Source: Vibrio sp. VB16 (lineage in GTDB: Bacteria > Pseudomonadota > Gammaproteobacteria > Enterobacterales > Vibrionaceae). Taken from it: DNA of 64,000 nt. The number at the start of each line of letters is the position of its first letter. Within the stretch, counting starts at the first letter, position 1. Below, in pieces: positions 17,136 through 26,371 of the stretch. The stretch spans positions 3,348,001 through 3,412,000 of the forward strand of contig NZ_CP087590.1 in NCBI RefSeq assembly GCF_015594925.2. Reading direction: 5' to 3'. Under the pieces are notes generated by a model. The model did no database searches and was not told the origin of the DNA. It saw only the letters and a program-made list of their open reading frames with translations. The position numbers and the translations under genes were made by a program.

Positions 17136-17348
17136 ATGATCATTCCATGGCAAGAAATAGATAGCGAGACGCTTGAAAATCTAATCAAAGAGTTTGTATT
17201 AAGAGAAGGGACAGATTACGGCCAAAGCGAAACGACCTTAGACGATAAAGTCAGTCAGGTACGAACCCAGCTTAAGACAGGAGAAGCGGTGATTGTTTTT
17301 TCTGAGCTTCACGAAACCGTCGATATAAAACTCAAGCGCGAGTTCTGA
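17136..17348 (+). CDS. yheU: YheU family (UPF0270) small protein
   Basis: A 70-residue protein with the family pattern MIIPWQEIDSETLENLIKEF and VLREGTDYGQ. Conserved between yheT and prkB in gammaproteobacteria; no function known. Acidic, no membrane segment. Confidence 0.93.
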   Translation: MIIPWQEIDSETLENLIKEFVLREGTDYGQSETTLDDKVSQVRTQLKTGEAVIVFSELHETVDIKLKREF

Positions 17349-17447
17349 TAACAAAAAGTAAAGCGTTTATTCTTTTTATAGAATCTCATACACTAATTTC
17401 ATATCTTCATTATCATCATTATCATCAATGTAGCGACAAGGAATCTC

Positions 17448-18317
17448 ATGTCAGCAAAACATCCGATTATCGCAGTTACAGGTTCATCTGGCGCAGGAAC
17501 AACGACGACATCTGAAGCATTCAGAAAAATGTTTAGTATGATGGACGTGAAAGCCGCGTGGGTGGAAGGTGACAGTTTTCACCGATTTACTCGCCCGGAA
17601 ATGGACATTGAAATTCGAAAAGCAAAAGAACAAGGCAAACACATTAGTTACTTTGGTGCAGAGGCCAATAACTTCCCTGCCCTTGAACAGTTTTTTAGAA
17701 AGTATGGCGATGAAGGTCAAGGTCAGGTAAGACGATACTTACATTCCTTTGATGAGGCCGTGCCTTATAATCAGATGCCCGGCACATTCACTCCCTGGCA
17801 AGACCTAGCAGAAGATAGCGATGTTCTTTTTTATGAAGGCTTGCATGGTGCTGTTGTCGATGGTGATATAAATGTTTCACAACATGTTGACTTGCTAATC
17901 GGCATGGTCCCCATTGTGAACCTTGAGTGGATCCAAAAATTTGTACGAGATACGCGAGATAGAGGCCATTCACGAGAAGCCGTGACCGACTCCATCGTTC
18001 GTTCTATGGATGATTATCTTAACTACATTACCCCTCAGTTTTCTCGAACGCACATAAACTTCCAACGGGTTCCGACTGTTGATACTTCAAACCCACTGAA
18101 TGCGAAAGCGATACCCAGTTTGGACGAGAGCTTCGTCGTGATTCGATTACGTGGAATGAAGAATGTAGACTTTCCTTATCTTTTAGCCATGATTGATGGC
18201 TCTTTTGTTTCTCGCCATAACACTCTGGTGGTTCCAGGAGGAAAAATGAGTTTTGCTATGGAATTAATAATCAGACCGGTTCTACAACAATTAATAGAAA
18301 CTGGGAAAATCGGCTAA
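17448..18317 (+). CDS. prkB: Phosphoribulokinase-like kinase PrkB
   Basis: P-loop kinase of the phosphoribulokinase/uridine kinase superfamily, 289 residues. The P-loop is GSSGAGTTTT (residues 12-21), followed by VEGDSFHRF and YEGLHGAVVDGDINV. No Calvin-cycle genes are in the window, so the biological substrate is open. The 100 bp upstream carries tandem TTATCATCA units (17405-17428). Conserved position upstream of crp. Confidence 0.92.
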   Translation: MSAKHPIIAVTGSSGAGTTTTSEAFRKMFSMMDVKAAWVEGDSFHRFTRPEMDIEIRKAKEQGKHISYFGAEANNFPALEQFFRKYGDEGQGQVRRYLHSFDEAVPYNQMPGTFTPWQDLAEDSDVLFYEGLHGAVVDGDINVSQHVDLLIGMVPIVNLEWIQKFVRDTRDRGHSREAVTDSIVRSMDDYLNYITPQFSRTHINFQRVPTVDTSNPLNAKAIPSLDESFVVIRLRGMKNVDFPYLLAMIDGSFVSRHNTLVVPGGKMSFAMELIIRPVLQQLIETGKIG

Positions 18318-18563
18318 AAATTAAGCCTGAATGCAGTTTAGTTCTGATACCGTGATGATGTGCACAGTTTTGCTTAGAGAAACGGGAAATCAGGGCGATC
18401 AAAATCAAGAAATTGACTGCAAAAAAGGATACTATTCTTAACCTATATACATGTGTAGCTTGCAGCTATGAATTTAAAATCTTATGCTAACGTCACCAAT
18501 AATACGGGGACACAGCAAAGGAAAGCTGCTGGCACAGGCCCTACAGATAATAGTGAGATAATT

Positions 18564-19196
18564 ATGGTTCTTGGTAAACCTCAAACCGATCCAACGTTAG
18601 AGTGGTTTCTTTCGCATTGTCATATTCATAAATATCCTTCCAAAAGTACGCTTATCCACGCTGGAGAAAAAGCGGAAACTCTGTATTACATTGTGAAAGG
18701 CTCTGTAGCTGTGCTTATCAAGGATGAAGAAGGTAAAGAGATGATTCTTTCTTACCTTAACCAAGGAGACTTCATCGGTGAGCTAGGTCTATTCGAAGAA
18801 GATCAAGAGCGTACTGCATGGGTTCGTGCTAAATCACCATGTGAAGTAGCTGAAATTTCGTTTAAGAAATTCCGCCAGCTTATTCAAGTTAATCCTGACA
18901 TTTTAATGCGTCTTTCAGCTCAAATGGCAAGCCGTCTACAAACGACTAGTCAAAAAGTTGGTGACTTAGCATTCTTAGATGTGACGGGACGTATTGCTCA
19001 AACACTTCTGAACTTAGCAAAACAACCAGATGCGATGACTCATCCAGACGGCATGCAAATTAAGATCACTCGTCAAGAGATTGGTCAGATTGTAGGTTGT
19101 TCACGTGAAACTGTTGGTCGTATTCTTAAGATGCTTGAAGAACAGAATTTAATTTCTGCTCACGGTAAAACTATCGTCGTTTACGGTACACGTTAA
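18564..19196 (+). CDS. crp: cAMP receptor protein CRP
   Basis: Global cAMP-dependent regulator, 210 residues. The cyclic-nucleotide pocket contains GDFIGELGLFEEDQERTAWVRAKS (Arg82/Ser83-type residues are in this stretch) and the C-terminal HTH is TRQEIGQIVGCSRETVGRILKML. A longer frame (from 18468) is open, but starting at MVLGKPQTDPTLEWFLSHC gives the exact family N-terminus and length. The 246 bp upstream is non-coding and probably holds the promoter region. It is followed by a strong terminator. Confidence 0.98.
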   Translation: MVLGKPQTDPTLEWFLSHCHIHKYPSKSTLIHAGEKAETLYYIVKGSVAVLIKDEEGKEMILSYLNQGDFIGELGLFEEDQERTAWVRAKSPCEVAEISFKKFRQLIQVNPDILMRLSAQMASRLQTTSQKVGDLAFLDVTGRIAQTLLNLAKQPDAMTHPDGMQIKITRQEIGQIVGCSRETVGRILKMLEEQNLISAHGKTIVVYGTR

Positions 19197-19218
19197 TACC
19201 GTCACAAACAGCATTGAT

Positions 19219-19247
19219 TAAAAAGCAGCGTTTACGCTGCTTTTTTT
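19219..19247 (+). terminator. Terminator of crp
   Basis: AAAAGCAGCG, TTTA loop, CGCTGC and seven T residues, 25 bp after the crp stop. The A-run on the left makes it potentially bidirectional with the convergent GNAT gene. Confidence 0.93.
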
Positions 19248-19274
19248 ATGCCATAAGAAAAGATACGCATTGGT

Positions 19275-19748
19275 TTATAGTTGCAGTTCCATTCTATAAT
19301 TAATGAGTGTTTGCCCTCTGAGATCCACTTGTCGCTCTTCTGCTACCTTAAAACCATAGTGTTCAAAAAAAGGTTTCGCAGTAATACTGACATGCGAATA
19401 AAGTCGACGAATTTTGCTTTTATTACCTTGCTGGAAAATTTGTTGCATTAAAGCACCCGCAATCCCCATACTTTGATGATTGTGATCGACATAAAAATGG
19501 CCAATCAATCCATCAGATTGGAGATCGGCATAACCCACTATCCTGTTATCAATTTCGGCGACAAAAGGCACAAGTTTATCCAGAAGTGCCTGCCAACTAT
19601 CAAGCGTAATTTCATCTGATGCCCAAGCTTCTATTTGCCTTTCAGAGTAGTCCTTTCTATTTACACTACGCACAGTATCAAAAAACAACGTTCTCAACGT
19701 ACAGGCGTCCTCTGGGGTATATGGTCGTATTCGGATAATACTTTGCAC
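19275..19748 (-). CDS. GNAT-family N-acetyltransferase
   Basis: Acyltransferase of 157 residues with a GTG start. IRPYTPEDACTLRTLF opens the fold and the acetyl-CoA binding segment is DHNHQSMGIAGALMQQI (Q-x-x-G-x-A); FFEHYGFKVAEERQV is the C-terminal beta-bulge region. Convergent with crp and monocistronic. The substrate is not predictable. Confidence 0.88.
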   Translation of the reverse strand: MQSIIRIRPYTPEDACTLRTLFFDTVRSVNRKDYSERQIEAWASDEITLDSWQALLDKLVPFVAEIDNRIVGYADLQSDGLIGHFYVDHNHQSMGIAGALMQQIFQQGNKSKIRRLYSHVSITAKPFFEHYGFKVAEERQVDLRGQTLINYRMELQL

Positions 19749-19820
19749 TTCGTCACTTCTCTTCTAATTTATAATTAATATTAAGCCTAACCAGTAATTA
19801 AACCATTTTCTACACGCACA

Positions 19821-19851
19821 AAAAAACCGAAGCGATAAAACTTCGGTTTTT
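19821..19851 (-). terminator. Terminator of groSL
   Basis: On the minus strand an ACCGAAG/CTTCGGT stem with an 8-nt loop is followed by six or more T residues, about 80 bp downstream of the groL stop. Confidence 0.9.
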
Positions 19852-19928
19852 ACTATAACAAGGTTTAGGGTTCTCTAAACTGTGTGACTTGAGAGCAAGA
19901 CATTCAGTGACGAGAAGCCAAATCCTTC

Positions 19929-21575
19929 TTACATCATGCCTGGCATGCCACCCATACCACCCATGCCGCCCATATCAGGCATTCCACCTGAATCTTTAGC
20001 TGGCATATCGGTAATCATCGCTTCTGTTGTGATCATAAGACCAGCAACCGATGCGGCAAACTGTAGCGCGCTACGAGTTACTTTAGTTGGGTCTAGGATA
20101 CCCATTGCAATCATATCACCGTATTCGCCTGTCGCCGCGTTGTAGCCGTAGCTACCTTCACCAGCTTTAACGTTGTTAGCAACAACAGAATCTTCGTCGC
20201 CCGCATTTTCAACGATTTGACGCAACGGCGCTTCCATAGCACGAAGTGCAACGCGAATACCTACGTTTTGCTCTTCGTTAGCACCTTCAAGGCCAACGAC
20301 TTTCGATGCTGCACGAATAAGTGCAACACCACCACCAGCAACAACGCCTTCTTCAACGGCTGCGCGAGTAGCGTGAAGTGCATCTTCTACGCGATCTTTT
20401 TTCTCTTTCATTTCAACTTCAGTTGCTGCACCGACTTTGATTACTGCAACACCGCCCGCGAGTTTCGCGACACGTTCTTGTAGCTTCTCTTTGTCGTAGT
20501 CTGACGTTGCTTCTTCGATTTGTTGACGAATTTGAGATACACGCCCTTGAATCATTGCTTCTTGACCAAGGCCGTCAATGATCGTTGTGTTCTCTTTAGT
20601 GATAATAACGCGCTTAGCTTGACCAAGGTCTTCTAGCGTTGCTTTCTCAAGTTCTAAACCAATTTCTTCAGAGATAACCGTACCAGAAGTAAGTACTGCG
20701 ATATCTTGAAGCATTGATTTACGGCGATCACCAAAACCAGGTGCTTTAACGGCCGCTGCTTTCACGATACCACGCATGTTGTTTACAACGAGTGTTGCTA
20801 ATGCTTCACCCTCTACATCTTCTGCAATGATAAGCAGTGGACGAGATGCTTTTGCAACGGCTTCTAATATTGTAAGTAGTTCACGAATATTAGACACTTT
20901 CTTGTCGATAAGAAGAATGAATGGGTTTTCTAGTTCAACCGAACCCGCTTCTTGGTTTGTGATGAAATATGGCGATAGATAACCGCGATCAAATTGCATG
21001 CCTTCTACAACATCTAGCTCATCTTGAAGCGCTTGACCTTCTTCAACGGTAATAACACCGTCACGGCCAACTTTTTCCATTGCTTCTGCAATGATGTTAC
21101 CAACAGTATCATCTGCGTTTGCAGAGATAGTAGCAACCTGTGCGATAGCCTTAGAGTCCGCACAAGGAACAGATAGCCCTTTCAACTCTTCTACCGCTGC
21201 GATAACCGCTTTGTCGATACCGCGCTTAAGGTCCATTGGGTTCATACCCGCAGCAACGGCCTTAAGACCTTCAGTAATGATAGATTGTGCAAGTACTGTC
21301 GCCGTTGTTGTACCGTCACCAGCAGCATCATTTGCTTGAGATGCTACTTCTTTAACCATTTGTGCGCCCATGTTTTGGAACTTGTCTTCAAGTTCAATCT
21401 CACGCGCTACAGATACACCATCTTTAGTAATCGTTGGTGCACCAAAAGATTTGTCGAGTACCACGTTACGACCTTTTGGTCCTAGTGTTACTTTTACCGC
21501 ATCAGCCAGAACGTTAACACCTTCTAGCATCTTGATTCGTGCTTCGTTACCAAATTTTACGTCTTTAGCAGCCAT
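19929..21575 (-). CDS. groL: Chaperonin GroEL (60 kDa)
   Basis: Tetradecameric folding chaperonin acting with GroES. The 548-residue protein starts MAAKDVKFGNEARIKMLEGV, has the ATP-binding VTLGPKGRNVVLDKS and GDGTTTATVLA segments, the signature ALHATRAAVEEGVVAGGG, and ends with a Gly-Gly-Met-rich tail. Directly downstream of groS (69 bp). Full length and intact. Whether a second groSL exists elsewhere cannot be seen. Confidence 0.99.
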   Translation of the reverse strand: MAAKDVKFGNEARIKMLEGVNVLADAVKVTLGPKGRNVVLDKSFGAPTITKDGVSVAREIELEDKFQNMGAQMVKEVASQANDAAGDGTTTATVLAQSIITEGLKAVAAGMNPMDLKRGIDKAVIAAVEELKGLSVPCADSKAIAQVATISANADDTVGNIIAEAMEKVGRDGVITVEEGQALQDELDVVEGMQFDRGYLSPYFITNQEAGSVELENPFILLIDKKVSNIRELLTILEAVAKASRPLLIIAEDVEGEALATLVVNNMRGIVKAAAVKAPGFGDRRKSMLQDIAVLTSGTVISEEIGLELEKATLEDLGQAKRVIITKENTTIIDGLGQEAMIQGRVSQIRQQIEEATSDYDKEKLQERVAKLAGGVAVIKVGAATEVEMKEKKDRVEDALHATRAAVEEGVVAGGGVALIRAASKVVGLEGANEEQNVGIRVALRAMEAPLRQIVENAGDEDSVVANNVKAGEGSYGYNAATGEYGDMIAMGILDPTKVTRSALQFAASVAGLMITTEAMITDMPAKDSGGMPDMGGMGGMGGMPGMM

Positions 21576-21644
21576 CTTTAATATCCTTTCCTAAATTCTA
21601 TTTCTAATTGCTTGTCGTTTAAGAGTGAATTACTCAACGCTTGC

Positions 21645-21935
21645 TTATTCAACAATAGCCATGATGTCATTTTCAGACATGATCAACACTTCTTTACCGT
21701 CAATTTTCTCAGTTTTAGTGCCGTAGCCTTCTGCGAAAATGATAGTATCACCAACTTTAACGTCCAAAGGCTGAACAGTACCGTTTTCTAAAATACGGCC
21801 ATTGCCTACCGCTAGAACTGTGCCGCGAGTAGATTTCTCCGCAGCAGAACCTGTTAGAACAATGCCACCTGCAGATTTTGATTCAACTTCTTTGCGTTCA
21901 ACGATAACACGGTCGTGTAAAGGACGAATATTCAT
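21645..21935 (-). CDS. groS: Co-chaperonin GroES
   Basis: Heptameric lid of GroEL, 96 residues starting MNIRPLHDRVIVERKEVESK. The mobile loop is SAGGIVLTGSAAEKSTRG. A frame extending 30 bp upstream is rejected because the family start is exact at 21935. First gene of groSL with a heat-shock-type promoter upstream. Confidence 0.98.
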   Translation of the reverse strand: MNIRPLHDRVIVERKEVESKSAGGIVLTGSAAEKSTRGTVLAVGNGRILENGTVQPLDVKVGDTIIFAEGYGTKTEKIDGKEVLIMSENDIMAIVE

Positions 21936-22004
21936 TGGGTCGTCTCTCCTGATTGTTGTTTCCATTAATGTAATTTAGTACTGAATTATCAGCGCGTGAA
22001 AGTT

Positions 22005-22033
22005 AAGTGGGGGACAAGAGGCAAAATCCCAAG
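22005..22033 (-). promoter_or_regulatory. Putative sigma-32 promoter of groSL
   Basis: On the minus strand CTTGGGA (-35; consensus CTTGAAA) is followed after 13 nt by CCCCCACTT (-10; consensus CCCCATnT). It lies about 70 bp upstream of the groS start, as expected for a heat-shock promoter. Confidence 0.7.
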
Positions 22034-22188
22034 GGGAAAACCAATTTTTTTACGATAGAAGTCATTTTTTTTTAGCCTAAACCGAGTTTTTTAGACAAAA
22101 GTCCGTTTTTATATGACTCGACGTACTAATTGCACTGCACCTCAGACTAGGTCAGAATCGAACTAAGTGTCTAACTGGTACAAAAATC

Positions 22189-22458
22189 ATGGCTTGTAAA
22201 GATTGTGACGATAATTGGTTTTGGAAAAAAATAGGTCGTTGCAAACGATGTATGGACCAACTAACCGTGCTTTCTGTTCTTTGTTGGGTCGTTTGGTGGT
22301 TTGGTTACAAAGATGACTTTAAAAGTGTCGAATCCATTGCATTAATATTTTCTGGTTTTGCCTTTAATATTCTTCTTTTTTTGCACCTCTGGTTTAAATT
22401 TGTGATATTCCCAATGCAAAAAAGAAATCATCGCGAAGGTAAAAAAAACCGCCCGTAG
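22189..22458 (+). CDS. Small membrane protein, DUF3624-like
   Basis: An 89-residue protein starting MACKDCDDNWFWKKIGRCKR with a Cys-rich N-terminus (CKDC, CKRC), then two hydrophobic segments (about residues 27-43 and 50-72) and a basic C-terminus. I associate it with the DUF3624 family of Vibrio, with moderate confidence. Its last codons overlap the alkaline phosphatase terminator. Function unknown. Confidence 0.7.
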   Translation: MACKDCDDNWFWKKIGRCKRCMDQLTVLSVLCWVVWWFGYKDDFKSVESIALIFSGFAFNILLFLHLWFKFVIFPMQKRNHREGKKNRP

Positions 22459-22466
22459 GCGGCTTA
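22442..22466 (-). terminator. Terminator of the alkaline phosphatase gene
   Basis: CCGCC-CGTA-GGCGG, followed on the minus strand by eight T residues. The stem includes the stop codon of the small membrane-protein gene on the other strand, so the two genes share their 3' ends. Confidence 0.85.
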
Positions 22467-22485
22467 AAATCGGCTGATACTCTTT

Positions 22486-23970
22486 CTATTTAGAAAGAGT
22501 TAATGCTTCATTCATAACATGATAAAGATAGTTCTGCTCAACCACTCCTTGGAACAAGTAAGCCTGAGGACCTCGAGCAAATACAGCTACATCTTCCCCT
22601 GAGTGTGTTTCTGAACTTAAACGAACGAGTGACTGTTGTTTATAATCTAACGCCATTACTTGCGACTCTGTTAAGTCAGAACGCTCTCCTTTAACGGCTC
22701 CGGGACCATTTCCATAGGTGAGTGTGGTGTACTTTTTACCAAACTCATCTTGGCTAAACTTGCCCTTTGATTTAGATAGACCCAAAATATTGTTACCCCG
22801 AGCAGAGTATCCATTCATGACAAGTGTATGCGCGTGGTCCGCAGTAACAATGACTAAGGTGTCGTCTAAGTTCGTTTTTTCCAACGCGGCTTTGATTGCC
22901 TCATCATAAGCAATCGTATCTTCTAGCGCACGTTTTGCATTACCATCATGGTGAGCATGATCTATACGTCCAGCTTCAACCATCAATACATAACCTTCTT
23001 TGTTCTTAGACAGTATATCAATCGCTTTAGAGGTCATTTCTGCAAGAGAAGGTTCATCATGACGGCGATCCGCTTCATATTTCATGTGACTGCTTTCAAA
23101 CAAACCAAATGCGCGAGTTGTATTTGCATCAAGCTTGTCGAAACCCGTTTGATCATAGACATATTGACCTTCAGGATGTTTGGCCTGCCATTCTTCTACA
23201 AGGTTGCGACCATCTTTGCGCTTTCCGTTCTTACCTTCTGAATCCGTCACGCCCACTGGTAAAAACTCACGACGACCGCCACCAAAAGCGACCTGAATAC
23301 CATCACCTTTATCAAAGTTCACAAACTGAGTGGCAATATCGACACAACCTTGGTTTTTAGCAATATTAGGGACATCATGCTCCCAATTACGATCGGCGCT
23401 ATGCGCATACGTTACCGCTGGTGTCGCGTGAGTAAGCCGTGCTGTACTTACAACACCAACCGACATACCTCGTTCAGCTGCCAGTTCCCAAGCGGTTGTC
23501 GTCTCATTACCTAACGCCGTGCTACAAAAGCCTCGCTGTACACTGTCATTGACCGAAATGGTACCCGCTTTGGTCTTAACACCTGCGACCATCGCGGACG
23601 CTGTACCTGCCGAATCAGGAACCTGCATATCTGTATTGTATGTTTTAACCAACGCCGCATGAGGTAAACTTTCCATCGCCAAGCTATATTCTTCCCCTAA
23701 AAAACCGCGACGTTGACCTTCAAAGATACGGGCTGCCGTAATAGTACCAACGCTCATGCCATCACCAATGAATAAGATGACATTTTTTGCTGGCTTGTCG
23801 ATTGGCATCGTAGTTTTCGCTTTGGCGATAGCGGCTTGTGCGTCGGTGTACCACACATCGTTTTGTTGTGGAACTTCAACCGCTGTTGAGATGCTTGAAG
23901 CATTGCTGCTACAACCCATTAGACCTACTAGTAAACCGCTGATAGTGAGTGTTAATTGACGTCCTTTCAC
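22486..23970 (-). CDS. phoA: Alkaline phosphatase (PhoA family), exported
   Basis: Zinc/magnesium phosphomonoesterase of the periplasm. The active-site segments are NVILFIGDGMSVGTI, VPDSAGTASAMVAG (catalytic Ser after Asp), VEAGRIDHAHHDGNAKRA, VTADHAHTLVM and SSETHSGEDVAVFARG. A GTG at 23970 is preferred as start: GGAGAAA lies 5 nt before it and it opens a signal sequence (TISGLLVGLMGC with a likely lipoprotein Cys, then SSNASS). An ATG at 24012 is the alternative but has no ribosome-binding site. About 494 residues. Confidence 0.9.
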   Translation of the reverse strand: MKGRQLTLTISGLLVGLMGCSSNASSISTAVEVPQQNDVWYTDAQAAIAKAKTTMPIDKPAKNVILFIGDGMSVGTITAARIFEGQRRGFLGEEYSLAMESLPHAALVKTYNTDMQVPDSAGTASAMVAGVKTKAGTISVNDSVQRGFCSTALGNETTTAWELAAERGMSVGVVSTARLTHATPAVTYAHSADRNWEHDVPNIAKNQGCVDIATQFVNFDKGDGIQVAFGGGRREFLPVGVTDSEGKNGKRKDGRNLVEEWQAKHPEGQYVYDQTGFDKLDANTTRAFGLFESSHMKYEADRRHDEPSLAEMTSKAIDILSKNKEGYVLMVEAGRIDHAHHDGNAKRALEDTIAYDEAIKAALEKTNLDDTLVIVTADHAHTLVMNGYSARGNNILGLSKSKGKFSQDEFGKKYTTLTYGNGPGAVKGERSDLTESQVMALDYKQQSLVRLSSETHSGEDVAVFARGPQAYLFQGVVEQNYLYHVMNEALTLSK

Positions 23971-24358
23971 AAGGTTTCTCCGATTTAGAATTAAATGATT
24001 TATTGCATACATGAATAACAGCTAAATAGGCTAACGAACGATATGTGACAGGAGATAACACTCAAGTGAAGGTTTTTTGAAGGTTTTGTTAAATTAGAAT
24101 GATATAACATAACAAAAACAATACGTTATATTATGCCAACCTAAGTAATTTAGTGCATAGTTTTACCAATTTTACTCACTAGTTGCCCATAAAAAGAAAA
24201 AGCCCCTAATCCAAACCGGATAGGGGCTTTCTTAGATTCTTCTAAGAAAAAGCAGTGGTACTTAATAAGACCGGGCTTTTCCTAAAATGTTCCCAAAAAA
24301 GATCATTTATTTATTAAATATGCTAATGCCTGTCTCTTTTACACTTTATTTCAATAGA
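23971..24358. other. Intergenic region, alkaline phosphatase promoter side
   Basis: 388 bp without a gene. It holds the argH terminator at 24199-24231 and, nearer the phosphatase, AT-rich sequence that should contain its promoter. I could not identify a confident Pho box by eye. Confidence 0.6.
24199..24231 (-). terminator. Terminator downstream of argH
   Basis: AAAGCCCCTA pairs with TAGGGGCTTT (with an inner ATCC/GGAT extension), and the minus strand continues CTTTTTCTTTTT. It is 130 bp after the argH stop and probably ends the argCBGH transcript. Confidence 0.85.
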
Positions 24359-26233
24359 TTAGGCAACGCTAACACGAATAATTGTCTGCTCACAAAGATC
24401 AATCTCTAACGCAACTTCATCACAAGCATGGATTCTCGGACACTGTTCACAATCTTTCAGTACTTTTTCAGGAAGCAAGCTTTTCGACGTCGGTAAGAAA
24501 TTCTGTTTCATAAAGAACTCAGGAGTACGAGTTAGTACAAAGACTTTCTGTATCGCCATCTGCTTAGCTTTCGTCACTAAATGTTGCACAATTGCCGTGC
24601 CTTGGCCTTGTCTGTGCCACCCAGCTTCAATCCCTAACGATCGTATTTCAGCTAGACCGGAATCATATACATAAAGCGAAGCACAACCGGTAACCTCACC
24701 TTGATGCTCTACCACGGCAAAGGAACCAATATCTCGAATAAGCTCACTGCGATTACGAGGTAAGTTTTCGCCCATATTAGACCAATAAGCGACCATCCCC
24801 TCTAGTGCATCGATATCGGTGAGTCTTGCAACCCGTACCTTAATTGCAGAGACATTTCTTTTTTCTAAACGTTGCTGTGCATGATCGACGGCATAAGCGA
24901 CCTGCTGAGGAGAAACCCCGCCAAGTGCAGAACGTTTCTCTAGGCATGATTCTATCGTCAGTATCTCGTATACGTCATCTTCAATAACGTCAGAGAACAC
25001 CTTCAATTCCTCAATCGAAAGCTCTTCTAAAGCACACCCTTTTTCTATCGCTCCCACTACCGCAACACCGACGATATGATGCGCTTCACGGAATGGAATA
25101 TCTTTCGCAACTAAATAATCAGCTAACTCTGTCGCATTCGCATAGCCTTGCTTGGCCGCTTCTAATGTACGTTCACTGTTCACTTTCAGACCATCGAAGC
25201 AAAGCGCCGCCATTTCCATGCAATCGTTCCACGTATCTAACGCATCAAATAGCCCTTCTTTGTCTTCTTGCATGTCTTTATTATAAGCAAGAGGAAGTGC
25301 TTTAACCGTCATCATCATGGCCGCTAATGAACCATATACACGACCACATTTACCACGGATAAGTTCTAGTGCATCCGGGTTTTTCTTTTGCGGCATCAAA
25401 GATGAACCAGATGTAACGGTATCGGCTAACTCTATGAAGTTGGACTCACCTGAATTGTAGAAGATCATATCTTCAGCAAGACGAGAAAGGTGCAGCATTG
25501 AAATAGAAGCAATAGACATCAGCTCCATCACATGATCACGGTCAGATACTGAATCTAAACTATTGCGAGTGGCTCGACGAAAACCCAAATTATGAGCAAG
25601 ATCTTGACGATCCATTGGATAAGCCGTTCCCGCAAGGGCACCAGAACCCAATGGGCATGTATCAAGACGGTTTATAGCATCTCCCAACCGGGAATAGTCA
25701 CGCTCAAACATCTCTACGTAAGCGAGGCACCAATGGGCAAATGTTACTGGTTGTGCTCTTTGTAGGTGTGTATAACCGGGTAAAACGGTACCTTGATGTT
25801 GCGATGCGACATCAACGAGTTGGTTTTGCAGACGGTCTAGAACAATAAGAAGATGTTGACCTTGTTGGCGACACCATAGTTTTAGATCGGTTGCTACTTG
25901 GTCATTACGAGAACGACCTGTGTGAAGCTTCTTGCCAAGATCACCGACTTTACTAATGAGCTGTTGCTCTACCCAGCTATGGATATCTTCTGAATCAGAT
26001 TTAAGAATCTGCTCAGGGTCTTCCATTACTTCTAACTTCAATTCATTTAAAGCTAGCTCTAATTTTTGCTGTTCTATCTCGTTTATCACGCCCACAGAAC
26101 GTAATGCTTTTGACCAGGCTATTGAACCGACAATGTCTTGCTCAGCTAATCGGTAATCAAAGCGAAGTGAATCGTTGAACTCTTTGAACCGAGTATCTGC
26201 TGCTTGGGTAAATCTGCCACCCCATAATGCCAT
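24359..26233 (-). CDS. argH: Argininosuccinate lyase fused to GNAT acetyltransferase, ArgH(A)
   Basis: Bifunctional arginine-pathway protein of 624 residues. Residues 1-455 are argininosuccinate lyase (MALWGGRFTQAADTRFKEFN, the substrate segment TGRSRNDQVATDLKLW and the signature SGSSLMPQKKNPD), which releases arginine and fumarate. Residues about 462-620 are a GNAT domain (IKVRVARLTDIDALEGMV, acetyl-CoA site GWHRQGQGTAIVQ), the N-acetylglutamate-synthase-like extension known from Vibrio and Moritella argH(A). No stop or frameshift separates them. Last gene of argCBGH. Confidence 0.96.
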   Translation of the reverse strand: MALWGGRFTQAADTRFKEFNDSLRFDYRLAEQDIVGSIAWSKALRSVGVINEIEQQKLELALNELKLEVMEDPEQILKSDSEDIHSWVEQQLISKVGDLGKKLHTGRSRNDQVATDLKLWCRQQGQHLLIVLDRLQNQLVDVASQHQGTVLPGYTHLQRAQPVTFAHWCLAYVEMFERDYSRLGDAINRLDTCPLGSGALAGTAYPMDRQDLAHNLGFRRATRNSLDSVSDRDHVMELMSIASISMLHLSRLAEDMIFYNSGESNFIELADTVTSGSSLMPQKKNPDALELIRGKCGRVYGSLAAMMMTVKALPLAYNKDMQEDKEGLFDALDTWNDCMEMAALCFDGLKVNSERTLEAAKQGYANATELADYLVAKDIPFREAHHIVGVAVVGAIEKGCALEELSIEELKVFSDVIEDDVYEILTIESCLEKRSALGGVSPQQVAYAVDHAQQRLEKRNVSAIKVRVARLTDIDALEGMVAYWSNMGENLPRNRSELIRDIGSFAVVEHQGEVTGCASLYVYDSGLAEIRSLGIEAGWHRQGQGTAIVQHLVTKAKQMAIQKVFVLTRTPEFFMKQNFLPTSKSLLPEKVLKDCEQCPRIHACDEVALEIDLCEQTIIRVSVA

Positions 26234-26371
26234 TGTGTATCTCCTGATCTAAACGGAAGCTAATTATTATAGTTAGTTAGTGTGCTAATGGGTGCTAAAC
26301 ACCCGGCTGTAGATACTAGCGATATACAACCGAGAATCAAGCTTCTGTTATATTACTTTTGCGAATTACCT

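Noticed and set aside
18468..18563. 32-residue N-terminal extension of CRP
   Set aside because: The frame is open, but CRP starts exactly at 18564 in length and sequence; the extension is Asn/Thr-rich and has no conserved feature.
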